Assembly (NCBI RefSeq): GCF_901543175.1
Contig: NZ_LR594040.1
Span: 868,001-932,000, forward strand
Length of the DNA stretch: 64,000 bases
Source: Streptococcus australis
GTDB lineage: Bacteria > Bacillota > Bacilli > Lactobacillales > Streptococcaceae
Reading direction: 5' to 3'
The number at the start of each line of letters is the position of its first letter. Within the stretch, counting starts at the first letter, position 1. This document shows positions 11,120 through 20,855 of the stretch, piece by piece. The notes below the pieces were generated by a model, which saw nothing but the letters and a program-made list of their open reading frames with translations, was not told the DNA's origin and made no database searches. A program made the position numbers and the translations under genes.

Positions 11120-11884
11120 TGGTTTTGATAAAAGAATGGTTGTTTGTTTCGACAGATCTTCAAATGTCTCCTGACTCAGTTTGGAATCTGAAACGATGGT
11201 ATCAATCTCTGAGATATTGTAGAAAGTGTAAAAATCAAACTTATTAAACTTACTGTGGTCTGCCAGTAAGTATTTTTTATTGGCATTATTCAAGGCGATT
11301 CGTTGTACCTCGCCCTCTTCTTCACTGAAGGTAGCAATTGCCTTATCCTTAATACCATTACAACTTACAAACGCTTTAGAAAACTGAAGGTTGGTCAAAT
11401 CCTGCAAGGTGAGTGTCCCTACAAAAGCACCAGTGATAGAGCGATAGTTTCCACCAATCAAAATCAGATCTGTTAGTTTTCGTTCGTTTAGGATGAGAAA
11501 AACAGGAAGACTGTTTGTTACGACACGAATATTATCAATTGGGAGCTCACGAGCAAAGCATTCTAAGGTCGTACCTGGTCCGATAAAAATAGTTTCACCT
11601 TCGTCAATCAAATGACCCGCAAAACGGCTGATTTCTTGTTTTTCAGCAATCTGCAAGCCTTGTTTTTCGACGTTTGAGCGTTCGTTGTTTAAGAGAGAAC
11701 CTGTACGAAGTTTTTCAGCACCACCATGCACACGGACCAGTAAATCTTTATCTGCCAATTCTTGTAAGTAGCGACGAGCTGTCATATCTGATACATCCAG
11801 ACGCGTCATGATTTCTTTTACGGTAATGGTTCCTTTAGTATTCACTGTTTCTAAAATACTATCTAGTTTTTCTTGCTTCAGCAT
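11117..11884 (-). CDS. lacR: DeoR-family lactose repressor LacR
   Basis: A 255-residue DeoR-type repressor. An N-terminal winged helix-turn-helix (about residues 5-57, with VKEIMTRLDVSDMTARRYLQ as the recognition region) precedes a sugar-phosphate sensor domain containing FIGPGTTLECFA and LIGGNYRS. The family repressor of tagatose-pathway lac operons is released by tagatose-6-phosphate. The ATG at 11884 has aggtga eight bases upstream; an in-frame GTG at 11893 overlaps that site. It is convergent with lacG and likely acts at the palindromes before lacA. Confidence 0.93.
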   Translation of the reverse strand: MLKQEKLDSILETVNTKGTITVKEIMTRLDVSDMTARRYLQELADKDLLVRVHGGAEKLRTGSLLNNERSNVEKQGLQIAEKQEISRFAGHLIDEGETIFIGPGTTLECFARELPIDNIRVVTNSLPVFLILNERKLTDLILIGGNYRSITGAFVGTLTLQDLTNLQFSKAFVSCNGIKDKAIATFSEEEGEVQRIALNNANKKYLLADHSKFNKFDFYTFYNISEIDTIVSDSKLSQETFEDLSKQTTILLSKP

Positions 11885-11912
11885 CCTTATCACCTCGATT
11901 TCTACTATTATT

Positions 11913-11941
11913 ATCTTACCATAAAACGCTCAATCAATCAA
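11913..11941 (-). promoter_or_regulatory. lacR promoter
   Basis: On the minus strand TTGATT (11936-11941) and TAAGAT (11913-11918) are spaced by 17 bp, about 30 bp before the lacR start. Confidence 0.6.
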
Positions 11942-11959
11942 ATAGAAAAAAACAAAATA

Positions 11960-12003
11960 AAACAAAAACAAAAATACCATGGTTGTTTTAAACAAACCAT
12001 GAT
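11960..12003 (-). terminator. Terminator after nrdF
   Basis: Reading the minus strand, an imperfect stem built on CATGG/CCATG and TTTGTTT/AAACAA arms (about 11976-12003) is followed by a T-rich run. It would end nrdHEF before the lacR promoter. Confidence 0.6.
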
Positions 12004-12023
12004 ATTTTGAATGATTGGTTAAA

Positions 12024-12986
12024 TTAGTCTAAACCGTAGTTGTAATCTTCGTCTTGCATTGCTTCAACTTCCCCAAGGAGGTAACCATTTCCGACTTGAG
12101 AGAAGAAGTCGTGGTTAGAAGTTCCTGTTGAGATTCCGTTCATGACGATAGGATTGACATCATCAGCTGAATCTGGGAAGAGAGGATCTTGTCCAAGATT
12201 CATCAGAGCCTTATTGGCATTGTAGCGAAGGAAGGTTTTGACTTCTTCAGTCCAACCAACACCGTCATAGAGACTTTCTGTATAGCCCTCTTCGTTCTCA
12301 TAGAGGGTATAGAGCAGGTCGTACATCCATTCTTTGAGTTTTTCTTGCTCCTCTTCAGGTAATTCATTAAAACCAACTTGGAATTTGTAACCAATGTAGG
12401 TTCCGTGAACAGATTCATCACGGATAATCAACTTGATGATTTCCGCAACATTGGCAAGTTTGTTATTACCGAGATAGTAAAGTGGGGTGAAGAAACCAGA
12501 GTAGAAGAGGAAGGTTTCAAGAAAGACACTGGCAACTTTCTTTTCAAGGGGGCTACCATTGAGGTAGATTTCATTGATAATTTCCGCTTTTCTTTGTAGG
12601 TAGGGGTTAGTGTTGGTCCATTCAAAGATTTCTTCGATTTCAGCCTTGGTATTCAAGGTTGAAAAGATAGAAGAGTAAGATTTTGCGTGGACAGATTCCA
12701 TAAACTGGATATTGTTGAAAACAGCTTCCTCATGCGGTGTACGGATGTCTGCGCGAAGGGCTTGAACCCCTGTTTCAGATTGCATAGTATCCAAAAGGGT
12801 CAAACCACCAAAGACTTTTCCTACTAAGTCTTTTTCTTTGTTTGATAGTTTTCTCCAGTCGTCTAGGTCATTTGACAAGGGGATACGCGTATCGAGCCAG
12901 AATTGCTCCGTCAGCTTTTCCCAAGTTGATTTGTCGATGACATCTTCGATGGCATTCCAGTTAATAGCTTTGTAGTAAGTTTCCAT
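12024..12986 (-). CDS. nrdF: Class Ib ribonucleotide reductase beta subunit NrdF
   Basis: A 320-residue ferritin-like R2 subunit that houses the dimetal-tyrosyl radical cofactor needed for ribonucleotide reduction. Metal ligands are in SETGVQALR, NIQFMESVHAKSYS and IRDESVHGTYIGY. The C-terminus ends with the acidic tail that docks on NrdE. It is the distal gene of the minus-strand nrd cluster. A nrdI flavodoxin gene, needed for the manganese form, is not in this cluster. Confidence 0.96.
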   Translation of the reverse strand: METYYKAINWNAIEDVIDKSTWEKLTEQFWLDTRIPLSNDLDDWRKLSNKEKDLVGKVFGGLTLLDTMQSETGVQALRADIRTPHEEAVFNNIQFMESVHAKSYSSIFSTLNTKAEIEEIFEWTNTNPYLQRKAEIINEIYLNGSPLEKKVASVFLETFLFYSGFFTPLYYLGNNKLANVAEIIKLIIRDESVHGTYIGYKFQVGFNELPEEEQEKLKEWMYDLLYTLYENEEGYTESLYDGVGWTEEVKTFLRYNANKALMNLGQDPLFPDSADDVNPIVMNGISTGTSNHDFFSQVGNGYLLGEVEAMQDEDYNYGLD

Positions 12987-13017
12987 AAGGTGTATTTCTC
13001 CAATGTAATAGTAATTA

Positions 13018-13170
13018 TTATGCAGCCTTGCTTAGTTTTATAGAACCTATTTCAATGGTATCATATTTTTTTATTGCGGAATAAGCAATAAATGTCATGG
13101 AGCCAAGAAAAAGTATAACGTAAATTGGCTCCCATTTACTATTTAGACAAGTAGTAAAAATTTTTTCCAT
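13018..13170 (-). CDS. Small membrane protein between nrdE and nrdF
   Basis: A 50-codon ORF whose ATG (13170 on the minus strand) overlaps the nrdE stop by one base, in a TAATG junction typical of coupled translation. The peptide starts MEKIFTTCLNSKWEP and contains one hydrophobic stretch (IYVILFLGSMTFIAYS, about residues 16-31) followed by KKY, so a single-span membrane protein is predicted. It fills most of the nrdE-nrdF gap and ends 31 bp before nrdF. I do not recognise a family. It could be a spurious ORF, but the overlap and the hydrophobic core argue for a real gene. Confidence 0.6.
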   Translation of the reverse strand: MEKIFTTCLNSKWEPIYVILFLGSMTFIAYSAIKKYDTIEIGSIKLSKAA

Positions 13171-15329
13171 TAAATCACACAGCTTTCACATTGGTTAGCA
13201 CCGACTTCTCCACCGTCGTCTGTAAAGGTACGGACGTAGTAGATAGACTTGATACCCTTGTTAAAGGCATAGTTACGAAGGATTGACAAGTCACGTGTCG
13301 TTTGTTTGTTTTCTTTCTTCCATTCGTAAAGATCTTTTGGAATGTCACTACGCATAAAGAGAGTGAGTGAAAGCCCTTGGTCCACGTGTTCAGTAGCAGC
13401 AGCGTAAACATCAATCACCTTACGCATATCCATGTCGTAAGCAGAAGTGTAGTAAGGGATAGTATCTGTTGACAAGCCAGCAGCAGGGTAGTAGATTTTA
13501 CCGATTTTCTTTTCTTGACGTTCTTCGATACGTTGCGTAATCGGGTGGATAGAAGCGGAAACGTCGTTGATGTAGCTGATAGAACCATTTGGAGCAACAG
13601 CAAGACGGTTTTGGTGATAAAGTCCATCTGCTTGAACCTTGTCACGAAGTTCAGCCCAGTCAGCAGCACTAGGGATAAAGACATCTTTGAAGAGCTCTTT
13701 GACACGGTCTGATTTTGGAAGGAATTCGCCTGTCACATACTTATCGAAGTAGCTTCCGTTAGCATAGTCTGATTTTTCAAAGTTGTGGAAGGTGATACCA
13801 CGTTCACGCGCGATGTTATTAGATTCTACCAAGGTCCAGTAGTTCATAAGCATAAAGTAGATGCTAGTGAATTCAACAGACTCAGGTGATCCATATTCGA
13901 TGAGTTGTTGCGCTAGATAGCTATGAAGTCCCATGGCACCAAGACCAAAGGTGTGGGCCAAGCTATTTCCGTGGTCGATAGTAGGTACAGCTACGATGTG
14001 TGAACTATCTGTAACGAAAGTCAAAGCACGAACCATGGCACGAATTGAACGACCAAAGTCAGGTGAAGTCATCATGTTGACCACGTTGGTTGAACCAAGG
14101 TTACATGAAACGTCCGTTCCCATTTGAAGGAATTCTTGAGCATCGTTGATCAAACTTGGTTCTTGAACTTGAAGAATCTCAGAACACAAGTTACTCATGA
14201 TAATCTTACCCTCAACTGGATTTGCACGGTTAGCTGTATCAATGTTGACTACATAAGGATAGCCAGATTCTTGTTGCAATTTAGAAATTTCAGTTTCCAA
14301 ATCACGCGCCTTGATTTTTGTCTTGCGGATATTTGGATTTGCTACTAGTTCATCATATTTTTCAGTGATGTCGATATAGTTGAATGGCACACCGTACTCA
14401 AGCTCTACAGAGTATGGACTGAAGAGGTACATTTCTTCATTTTTACGAGCCAATTCGTAGAATTTATCAGGTACTACAACACCGAGTGAGAGAGTCTTAA
14501 CCCGAACTTTTTCATCAGCATTTTCTTTCTTAGTTGAAAGGAAAGCGATGATATCTGGGTGAAAGACGTTGAGGTAGACAACCCCAGCACCTTGACGTTG
14601 CCCGAGTTGGTTTGAGTAAGAGAAGCTGTCTTCAAAAAGCTTCATAACTGGTACGACACCAGATGCTGCTCCTTCATAGCCTTTGATAGGAGCTCCAGCT
14701 TCACGAAGGTTGCTGAGGGAAATTCCCACACCACCACCGATACGTGAAAGTTGAAGAGCAGAGTTGATAGAACGTCCGATAGAGTTCATGTCATCAGTTA
14801 CTTGAATCAAGAAACAAGATACCAACTCCCCACGACGAGCACGACCTGCGTTCAAAAAGGAAGGAGTAGCTGGTTGGTAGCGTTGGTGGATGATTTCATT
14901 GGCAATATCAGTCGCAATCGCTTCATCTCCGTCAGCAAAGTAAAGTGCATTAAAGAAGACACGGTCTTCCATGCTTTCAAGGTAATATTCACCGTCATTA
15001 GTCTTCAAGGCGTATTGATTATAGAACTTATAGGCAGCCATGAAAGACTTGAATTGAAAGTTTTGGTCCTTGATAAATTGATGCAATTCTTCCAAGAATT
15101 CTGGGCGGTATTTCTTGATAAATGCTGTTTCAATGTAGTTGTGTTCAATGAGGTAGTTGATTTTATCAGTGATTGAATCAAAAACCATAGTGTTTGGAAC
15201 TACATTTTCTTTAAAGAAAGCATCCAAGGCTTCTTTATCTTTATGAAGCATGATTTGTCCATTAACAGGACGGTTAATTTCGTTATTGAGACGGAAGTAG
15301 GTCACGTCCTCAAGATGTTTTAATCCCAT
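13170..15329 (-). CDS. nrdE: Class Ib ribonucleotide reductase alpha subunit NrdE
   Basis: A 719-residue catalytic R1 subunit that reduces ribonucleoside diphosphates. The active-site Cys pair lies in VSCFLIQV and the second redox Cys in NLCSEILQ; the C-terminal tail ends CESCVI, the cysteine pair re-reduced by NrdH. The length matches class Ib enzymes, which lack the long ATP-cone of class Ia. It follows nrdH and is followed by the small ORF and nrdF. Confidence 0.96.
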   Translation of the reverse strand: MGLKHLEDVTYFRLNNEINRPVNGQIMLHKDKEALDAFFKENVVPNTMVFDSITDKINYLIEHNYIETAFIKKYRPEFLEELHQFIKDQNFQFKSFMAAYKFYNQYALKTNDGEYYLESMEDRVFFNALYFADGDEAIATDIANEIIHQRYQPATPSFLNAGRARRGELVSCFLIQVTDDMNSIGRSINSALQLSRIGGGVGISLSNLREAGAPIKGYEGAASGVVPVMKLFEDSFSYSNQLGQRQGAGVVYLNVFHPDIIAFLSTKKENADEKVRVKTLSLGVVVPDKFYELARKNEEMYLFSPYSVELEYGVPFNYIDITEKYDELVANPNIRKTKIKARDLETEISKLQQESGYPYVVNIDTANRANPVEGKIIMSNLCSEILQVQEPSLINDAQEFLQMGTDVSCNLGSTNVVNMMTSPDFGRSIRAMVRALTFVTDSSHIVAVPTIDHGNSLAHTFGLGAMGLHSYLAQQLIEYGSPESVEFTSIYFMLMNYWTLVESNNIARERGITFHNFEKSDYANGSYFDKYVTGEFLPKSDRVKELFKDVFIPSAADWAELRDKVQADGLYHQNRLAVAPNGSISYINDVSASIHPITQRIEERQEKKIGKIYYPAAGLSTDTIPYYTSAYDMDMRKVIDVYAAATEHVDQGLSLTLFMRSDIPKDLYEWKKENKQTTRDLSILRNYAFNKGIKSIYYVRTFTDDGGEVGANQCESCVI

Positions 15330-15410
15330 AAAATTTCCTTTATCTAATTACAAAAGAAAGGCCTCTAAGTTAGCCCTAGAAGCGAGTTTCTTCTGGATGA
15401 TGTACTAAGA

Positions 15411-15629
15411 TTATGCTAATTGTTTCAGTTTTTCTGGTTGGAAACCTGAAAAGACTTCAGTTGGTGTTTGGATAACAGGAGCTGCGCTGAAACCGAGCTC
15501 TTTAACTTGATCGATGTACTCAGGTTGCTCGTCGAGATTGATCTCACGATAAGCGACATTGTTGCTGTCCAAGAAACGTTTGGTCATTTTACATTGTACA
15601 CAATTATTTTTAGAATAAACCGTTACCAT
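15411..15629 (-). CDS. nrdH: Glutaredoxin-like electron donor NrdH
   Basis: A 72-residue redoxin with the CVQC active site at residues 11-14 and the C-terminal GFSAAPVIQTP segment of NrdH. It passes electrons from thioredoxin reductase to NrdE. It is the first gene of the nrd cluster, 81 bp before nrdE, with its own promoter at 15665-15692. Confidence 0.95.
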   Translation of the reverse strand: MVTVYSKNNCVQCKMTKRFLDSNNVAYREINLDEQPEYIDQVKELGFSAAPVIQTPTEVFSGFQPEKLKQLA

Positions 15630-15664
15630 TTTCGTAACTCCTCATAAAATTTGATTACTTTCTT

Positions 15665-15692
15665 AGTATATCAGAAAAAAAAACTTTGTCAA
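15665..15692 (-). promoter_or_regulatory. nrdHEF promoter
   Basis: On the minus strand a consensus TTGACA (15687-15692) and TATACT (15665-15670) are 16 bp apart. The -10 box lies about 35 bp before the nrdH ATG. Confidence 0.8.
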
Positions 15693-15741
15693 ACTTTTTA
15701 AACTAAATCTTGTGCCTAAAAGTTACAGTTTTAAAAACAAA

Positions 15742-15757
15742 ATACAATATATAGTGG
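15742..15757 (-). promoter_or_regulatory. Candidate NrdR box upstream of nrdH
   Basis: ATACAATATATAGTGG matches 14 of 16 positions of the NrdR box as I recall it (acaCwAtATaTwGtgt). A weaker second match is at 15814-15829, 72 bp further up. Both lie upstream of the -35 box. NrdR boxes usually come in pairs with closer helical spacing, so the pair is uncertain. Besides these and the two promoters I see nothing else in the 361-bp nrdH-ptsH gap. Confidence 0.45.
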
Positions 15758-15898
15758 TTTTTAAAACATAAGTTTTGACTTTCATTGAACTATCAAATTT
15801 TATTAAAACAAAAAAACTATATCCTGTATGTTGGTAATTTATATAGAAGATTTTCAGCAAGTTATCTGAAAGGAAATTGAAGAAAGTCCATAAAACAC

Positions 15899-15927
15899 TT
15901 GAAAAATTATCTTGAAGGTGATATAAT
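15899..15927 (+). promoter_or_regulatory. ptsHI promoter
   Basis: TTGAAA (15899-15904) and TATAAT (15922-15927) with a 17-bp spacer, about 63 bp before the ptsH ATG. Confidence 0.75.
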
Positions 15928-15990
15928 ACACTATTGTAAGGGTTATCACATATAACTCAAAAAAGAAAACACTTAAAGGAGAGTCAAACT

Positions 15991-16254
15991 ATGGCTTCTA
16001 AAGATTTCCACGTAGTGGCAGAAACAGGTATCCACGCACGTCCAGCAACATTGTTGGTACAAACAGCTAGCAAATTTGCTTCAGATATCACTCTTGAGTA
16101 CAAAGGTAAATCAGTAAACCTTAAATCTATCATGGGTGTTATGAGTCTTGGTGTTGGCCAAGGCGCTGACGTTACAATTTCAGCTGAAGGTGCAGATGCT
16201 GACGATGCAATCGCTGCTATCTCAGAAACAATGGAAAAAGAAGGATTGGCATAA
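15991..16254 (+). CDS. ptsH: Phosphocarrier protein HPr
   Basis: An 87-residue general PTS carrier. His15 in [11 protein letters not shown] takes phosphate from enzyme I. Ser46 in [12 protein letters not shown] is the site phosphorylated by HPr kinase, which makes HPr the co-repressor of CcpA. A strong aaggag precedes the start. It serves LacF/LacE, GatABC and LacT in this window. It is 4 bp from ptsI. Confidence 0.97.
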   Translation: MASKDFHVVAETGIHARPATLLVQTASKFASDITLEYKGKSVNLKSIMGVMSLGVGQGADVTISAEGADADDAIAAISETMEKEGLA

Positions 16255-16258
16255 GGAA

Positions 16259-17992
16259 ATGACAGAAATGCTTAAAGGAATCGCAGCATCAGACGGTGTT
16301 GCAGTTGCAAAAGCATATCTACTCGTTCAACCGGATTTGTCATTTGAGACTGTTACAGTCGAAGATACAAACGCAGAAGAAGCTCGCCTTGATGTCGCTC
16401 TAAAAGCATCACAAGACGAGCTTTCTGTTATTCGTGAGAAAGCAGTAGGTACGCTCGGTGAAGAAGCTGCTCAAGTATTTGACGCTCACTTAATGGTTCT
16501 TGCTGACCCAGAAATGATCAGCCAAATCAAAGAAACAATCCGTGCTAAGAAAGTGAATGCAGAAGCAGGTCTGAAAGAAGTGACAGACATGTTTATCACT
16601 ATCTTTGAGGGTATGGAAGACAACCCATACATGCAAGAACGTGCGGCGGATATCCGCGACGTGACAAAACGTGTATTGGCAAATCTTCTTGGTAAAAAAT
16701 TGCCAAACCCAGCTTCTATCAATGAAGAAGTAATCGTCATTGCACATGACTTGACTCCTTCTGATACAGCTCAATTGGACAAAAACTTTGTAAAAGCTTT
16801 TGTAACCAACATCGGTGGACGTACAAGCCACTCAGCTATCATGGCACGTACACTTGAAATTGCTGCTGTATTGGGTACAAACAACATCACTGAAATCGTT
16901 AAAGACGGTGACATCCTTGCCGTTAACGGAATCACTGGTGAGGTTATTATCAACCCAACTGATGAGCAAGCAGCAGAATTCAAGGCAGCTGGTGAAGCTT
17001 ATGCGAAGCAAAAAGCTGAATGGGCTCTCTTGAAAGATGCCAAAACAGTAACTGCTGATGGTAAACACTTTGAATTGGCTGCCAACATCGGTACTCCAAA
17101 AGACGTCGAAGGTGTCAATGACAATGGTGCTGAAGCTGTCGGTCTTTACCGTACAGAGTTCTTGTACATGGATTCTCAAGACTTCCCAACAGAAGACGAG
17201 CAGTACGAAGCTTACAAGGCTGTACTTGAAGGAATGAACGGTAAACCTGTTGTCGTTCGTACAATGGATATCGGTGGAGATAAGGAACTTCCTTACTTCG
17301 ATATGCCTCACGAAATGAACCCATTCCTTGGATTCCGTGCCCTTCGTATCTCTATCTCTGAGACTGGAGATGCTATGTTCCGCACACAAATCCGTGCCCT
17401 TCTTCGTGCGTCTGTTCACGGTCAATTGCGTATCATGTTCCCAATGGTTGCGCTCTTGAAAGAATTCCGTGCAGCTAAAGCAGTCTTTGACGAAGAAAAA
17501 GCAAACCTTCTTGCTGAAGGAGTTGCAGTTGCGGATAATATCCAAGTTGGTATCATGATCGAAATCCCTGCAGCAGCCATGCTTGCAGACCAATTTGCTA
17601 AAGAAGTTGACTTCTTCTCAATTGGTACAAATGACTTGATCCAATACACAATGGCAGCAGACCGTATGAACGAGCAAGTTTCATACCTTTACCAACCATA
17701 CAACCCATCAATCCTACGTTTGATCAACAACGTTATCAAAGCAGCTCACGCTGAAGGTAAATGGGCTGGTATGTGTGGTGAGATGGCTGGTGACCAACAA
17801 GCTGTTCCACTTCTTGTCGGAATGGGCTTGGATGAGTTCTCTATGTCAGCAACATCTGTACTTCGTACACGTAGCTTGATGAAGAAATTGGATACAGCTA
17901 AGATGGAAGAGTACGCAAACCGTGCCCTTACAGAATGCTCAACAATGGAAGAAGTTCTTGAACTTCAAAAAGAATACGTTAATTTTGATTAA
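16259..17992 (+). CDS. ptsI: PTS enzyme I
   Basis: A 577-residue PEP-protein phosphotransferase. Its active His is in [16 protein letters not shown] (about residue 190). The PEP-binding C-terminal barrel has [24 protein letters not shown] and the active Cys in GMCGEMAGD. The start at 16259 is chosen because it follows aagga at the ptsH stop and gives the usual N-terminus [15 protein letters not shown]; the frame is open further upstream but overlaps ptsH. Confidence 0.97.
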   Translation: MTEMLKGIAASDGVAVAKAYLLVQPDLSFETVTVEDTNAEEARLDVALKASQDELSVIREKAVGTLGEEAAQVFDAHLMVLADPEMISQIKETIRAKKVNAEAGLKEVTDMFITIFEGMEDNPYMQERAADIRDVTKRVLANLLGKKLPNPASINEEVIVIAHDLTPSDTAQLDKNFVKAFVTNIGGRTSHSAIMARTLEIAAVLGTNNITEIVKDGDILAVNGITGEVIINPTDEQAAEFKAAGEAYAKQKAEWALLKDAKTVTADGKHFELAANIGTPKDVEGVNDNGAEAVGLYRTEFLYMDSQDFPTEDEQYEAYKAVLEGMNGKPVVVRTMDIGGDKELPYFDMPHEMNPFLGFRALRISISETGDAMFRTQIRALLRASVHGQLRIMFPMVALLKEFRAAKAVFDEEKANLLAEGVAVADNIQVGIMIEIPAAAMLADQFAKEVDFFSIGTNDLIQYTMAADRMNEQVSYLYQPYNPSILRLINNVIKAAHAEGKWAGMCGEMAGDQQAVPLLVGMGLDEFSMSATSVLRTRSLMKKLDTAKMEEYANRALTECSTMEEVLELQKEYVNFD

Positions 17993-17995
17993 TCA

Positions 17996-18030
17996 AAAAG
18001 TCCTTGCAACTCGGTTGCAGGGATTTTTTT
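17996..18030 (+). terminator. Terminator after ptsI
   Basis: Stem CCTTGCAAC / GTTGCAGGG (18002-18022) with a TCG loop and a seven-T tail. Confidence 0.9.
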
Positions 18031-18104
18031 AAAGAATTTTCAAGAAAATCTTTTTTATATAAAGTTCATTCTAGAGAAAGTAGTGGTGGGGAATAAAAAA
18101 ATAC

Positions 18105-18166
18105 TTAACTAGTTCATAAAATTCTTGACAAGTTGCAAATTTAGGGGTAAACTATTAACCAGTTAA
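18105..18166 (+). promoter_or_regulatory. phtD-like promoter flanked by two AdcR-type boxes
   Basis: TTGACA (18125-18130) and TAAACT (18148-18153) are 17 bp apart. TTAACCAGTTAA at 18155-18166 is a perfect match to the zinc repressor AdcR motif TTAACYRGTTAA. TTAACTAGTTCA at 18105-18116 matches 11 of 12. The boxes bracket the promoter, so zinc-dependent repression is expected. Confidence 0.8.
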
Positions 18167-18237
18167 CTATTAGAGAGGAGTTTCTGCAATTTAGAAATGA
18201 ATTGCGACTAGAAATATCAAAAAGAAAGAGAGCTTCG

Positions 18238-20742
18238 ATGAAAATTAATAAAAAATACCTAGCAGGTTCTGCGGCAGCCTTGATTTTAAGTGTTTGTTCT
18301 TACGAGTTGGGACTGTATCAAGCTAGAACGGTTAAGGAAAATAATCGTGTTTCCTATATAGATGGAAAACAAGCGACGCAAAAAACGGAGAATTTGACTC
18401 CTGATGAAGTCAGTAAAAAAGAAGGCATCAATGCTGAGCAAATCGTCATCAAGATAACAGACCAAGGCTATGTCACTTCACATGGCGACCACTATCATTA
18501 TTACAATGGAAAGGTTCCTTATGATGCGATTTTTAGTGAAGAATTACTCATGAAGGATCCAAACTATAGGCTAAAAGATGAGGATATTGTTAATGAAGTC
18601 AAGGGTGGTTATGTTATCAAGGTAGATGGAAAATACTATGTTTACCTTAAGGATGCTGCCCATGCTGATAATGTCCGTACAAAAGAGGAAATCAATCGAC
18701 AAAAACAAGAGCATAGTCAGCATCGTGAAGGTGGGACTCCAAGAAACGATGGTGCTGTAGCTCTGGCACGTTCGCAAGGACGTTATACCACAGATGATGG
18801 TTACATCTTTAATGCATCTGATATCATTGAAGATACTGGCGATGCTTATATCGTTCCTCATGGTGATCATTACCATTATATTCCTAAGAATGAATTATCA
18901 GCTAGCGAATTGGCTGCTGCAGAAGCCTTCCTATCTGGTCGGGGAAGTTTGTCAAGTTCAAGAACCTATCGCCGACAAAATAGCGATAGCACCCCAAGAA
19001 CTAACTGGGTTCCTTCTGTAAGCAATCAGGGAACTACCAATACTAACACAAGCAACAACAGTAACACTAACAGTCAAGCAAGTCAAAGTGATGACATTGA
19101 TAGTCTTTTGAGACAGCTCTACAAACTGCCTTTGAGCCAACGACACGTGGAATCAGATGGACTTGTCTTTGATCCAGCGCAAATCACAAGTCGTACAGCC
19201 AGAGGTGTAGCTGTCCCTCATGGTAACCATTACCACTTTATCCCTTATGAACAAATGTCTGAATTAGAAGAGCGAATCGCTCGCATCATTCCACTTCGTT
19301 ACAGTTCGAACCATTGGGTGCCAGATTCAAGACCAGAACAACCAAACCCACAACCGAATCCGCAACCTGCACCAAATCCTCAACCTGCTCCAAGCAATCC
19401 AATTGACGAAAAATTGGTCAAACAAGCGGTTCGAAAAGTAGCTGATGGTTATGTCTTTGAAGAGAATGGAGTTTCTCGTTATATCCCAGCCAAGGAACTT
19501 TCAGCAGAAACAGCAGCAGCCATTGATAGTAAACTAGCCAAGCTAGAAAGTTTATCTCATAAGCTAGGAGCTAAGAAAACTGAGCTCCCATCTAGTGATC
19601 GAGAATTTTACAATAAGGCTTATGACCTACTAGCAAGAATTCATCAAGATTTACTTGATAATAAAGGTCGACAAGTTGATTTTGAGGCCTTGGATAAACT
19701 GTTGGAACGTCTCAATGATGCCTCAAGAGATAAAGTCAAGTTAGTGAATGATATTCTTGACTTCTCAGCACCGATTCGTCATCCAGAACGTTTAGGAAAA
19801 CCAAATGCGCAAATTGCTTATACAGATGATGAGATTCAAGTAGCCAAGTTGGCAGGCAAGTATACAACAGAAGATGGCTATATCTTTGATCCTCGTGATA
19901 TCACCAGTGATGAGGGGGATGCCTATGTAACTCCGCATATGACCCACAGTCATTGGATTAAGAAAGATAGTTTGTCTGAAGCTGAAAGAGCAGCAGCCCA
20001 AGCTTATACTAAAGAGAAAGGTTTGACACCTCCTTCGACTGACCATCAGAATTCAGGAAATACTGAGGCTAAAGGAGCAGAAGCTATCTACAATCGCGTG
20101 AAGGCAGCTAAGAAGGTGCCACTTGATCGTATGCCTTACAATCTCCAACATACTGTGGAAGTCAAAAACGGAAGCTTGATTATTCCTCATTATGACCATT
20201 ACCATAACATCAAATTTGAGTGGTTTGACGAAGGCCTTTATGAGGCACCTAAGGGGTATACTCTGGAGGATCTTTTTGCGACTGTAAAATACTATGTAGA
20301 ACATCCAAACGAACGTCCGCATTCAGATAGTGGATGGGGCAATGCAAGTGACCATGTTCAAAGAAATCAAAATGGTCAAGCTGGTAACAATCAATCGGAA
20401 AAACCATCAGTGGAGAAACCTCGTACAGAAAAACATGAGGAAGAAAAACCTCGCGAAGAGAAACCTCAGAGTGAGAAACCAGAATCTCCAACACCATCAG
20501 AGGAGCCAAAAGAAGAATCGCCAGAGGAGCCAGAAGAACCTCAGGTTGAAACTGAAAAGGTTGAAGAAAAACTGAGAGAGGCTGAAGATTTACTCGGAAA
20601 AATTCAGGATCCAATTACCAAGTCCAACGCCAAAGAAACTCTCACAGGATTAAAGAATAATTTACTATTTGGCGCCCAAGACAACAATACTATTATGGCA
20701 GAAGCTGAAAAACTATTGGCTTTGTTAAGGGAGAGTAAGTAG
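18238..20742 (+). CDS. phtD: Pneumococcal histidine triad protein, PhtD-like
   Basis: An 834-residue surface protein thought to help capture zinc under AdcR control. After an N-terminal hydrophobic export segment (YLAGSAAALILSVCSYELG) there are five histidine triads HxxHxH: HGDHYH, HGDHYH, HGNHYH, HMTHSH and HYDHYH. Proline-rich linkers occur near residues 375-390 and an EKP/EEKP-rich acidic region before the C-terminal coil. The ATG at 18238 gives the family start MKINKKYLAGS; the frame is open to 18202. Length is close to pneumococcal PhtD. It precedes adcAII, its functional partner. Confidence 0.9.
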   Translation: MKINKKYLAGSAAALILSVCSYELGLYQARTVKENNRVSYIDGKQATQKTENLTPDEVSKKEGINAEQIVIKITDQGYVTSHGDHYHYYNGKVPYDAIFSEELLMKDPNYRLKDEDIVNEVKGGYVIKVDGKYYVYLKDAAHADNVRTKEEINRQKQEHSQHREGGTPRNDGAVALARSQGRYTTDDGYIFNASDIIEDTGDAYIVPHGDHYHYIPKNELSASELAAAEAFLSGRGSLSSSRTYRRQNSDSTPRTNWVPSVSNQGTTNTNTSNNSNTNSQASQSDDIDSLLRQLYKLPLSQRHVESDGLVFDPAQITSRTARGVAVPHGNHYHFIPYEQMSELEERIARIIPLRYSSNHWVPDSRPEQPNPQPNPQPAPNPQPAPSNPIDEKLVKQAVRKVADGYVFEENGVSRYIPAKELSAETAAAIDSKLAKLESLSHKLGAKKTELPSSDREFYNKAYDLLARIHQDLLDNKGRQVDFEALDKLLERLNDASRDKVKLVNDILDFSAPIRHPERLGKPNAQIAYTDDEIQVAKLAGKYTTEDGYIFDPRDITSDEGDAYVTPHMTHSHWIKKDSLSEAERAAAQAYTKEKGLTPPSTDHQNSGNTEAKGAEAIYNRVKAAKKVPLDRMPYNLQHTVEVKNGSLIIPHYDHYHNIKFEWFDEGLYEAPKGYTLEDLFATVKYYVEHPNERPHSDSGWGNASDHVQRNQNGQAGNNQSEKPSVEKPRTEKHEEEKPREEKPQSEKPESPTPSEEPKEESPEEPEEPQVETEKVEEKLREAEDLLGKIQDPITKSNAKETLTGLKNNLLFGAQDNNTIMAEAEKLLALLRESK

Positions 20743-20795
20743 TCGTAGCAGCATGTTCTAACTCCTAAAAACAGGATAGGAGAACGGGAAAACGA

Positions 20796-20835
20796 AAAAT
20801 GAGAGCAGAATGTAAGTTCTAGTTCTCATTTTTTC
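20796..20835 (+). terminator. Terminator after phtD-like gene
   Basis: Inverted arms AATGAGA and TCTCATT (about 20798-20830) with additional pairing of GCAGAA and TTCT, followed by six T. Confidence 0.8.
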
Positions 20836-20855
20836 ATGGAAATGTGCAAAATGTC

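Noticed and set aside
16832..17593. Long minus-strand open frame of 253 codons inside ptsI
   Set aside because: It is Cys/Phe/Ser-rich with no family features and lies antisense to a highly conserved enzyme I gene; a codon-bias shadow.
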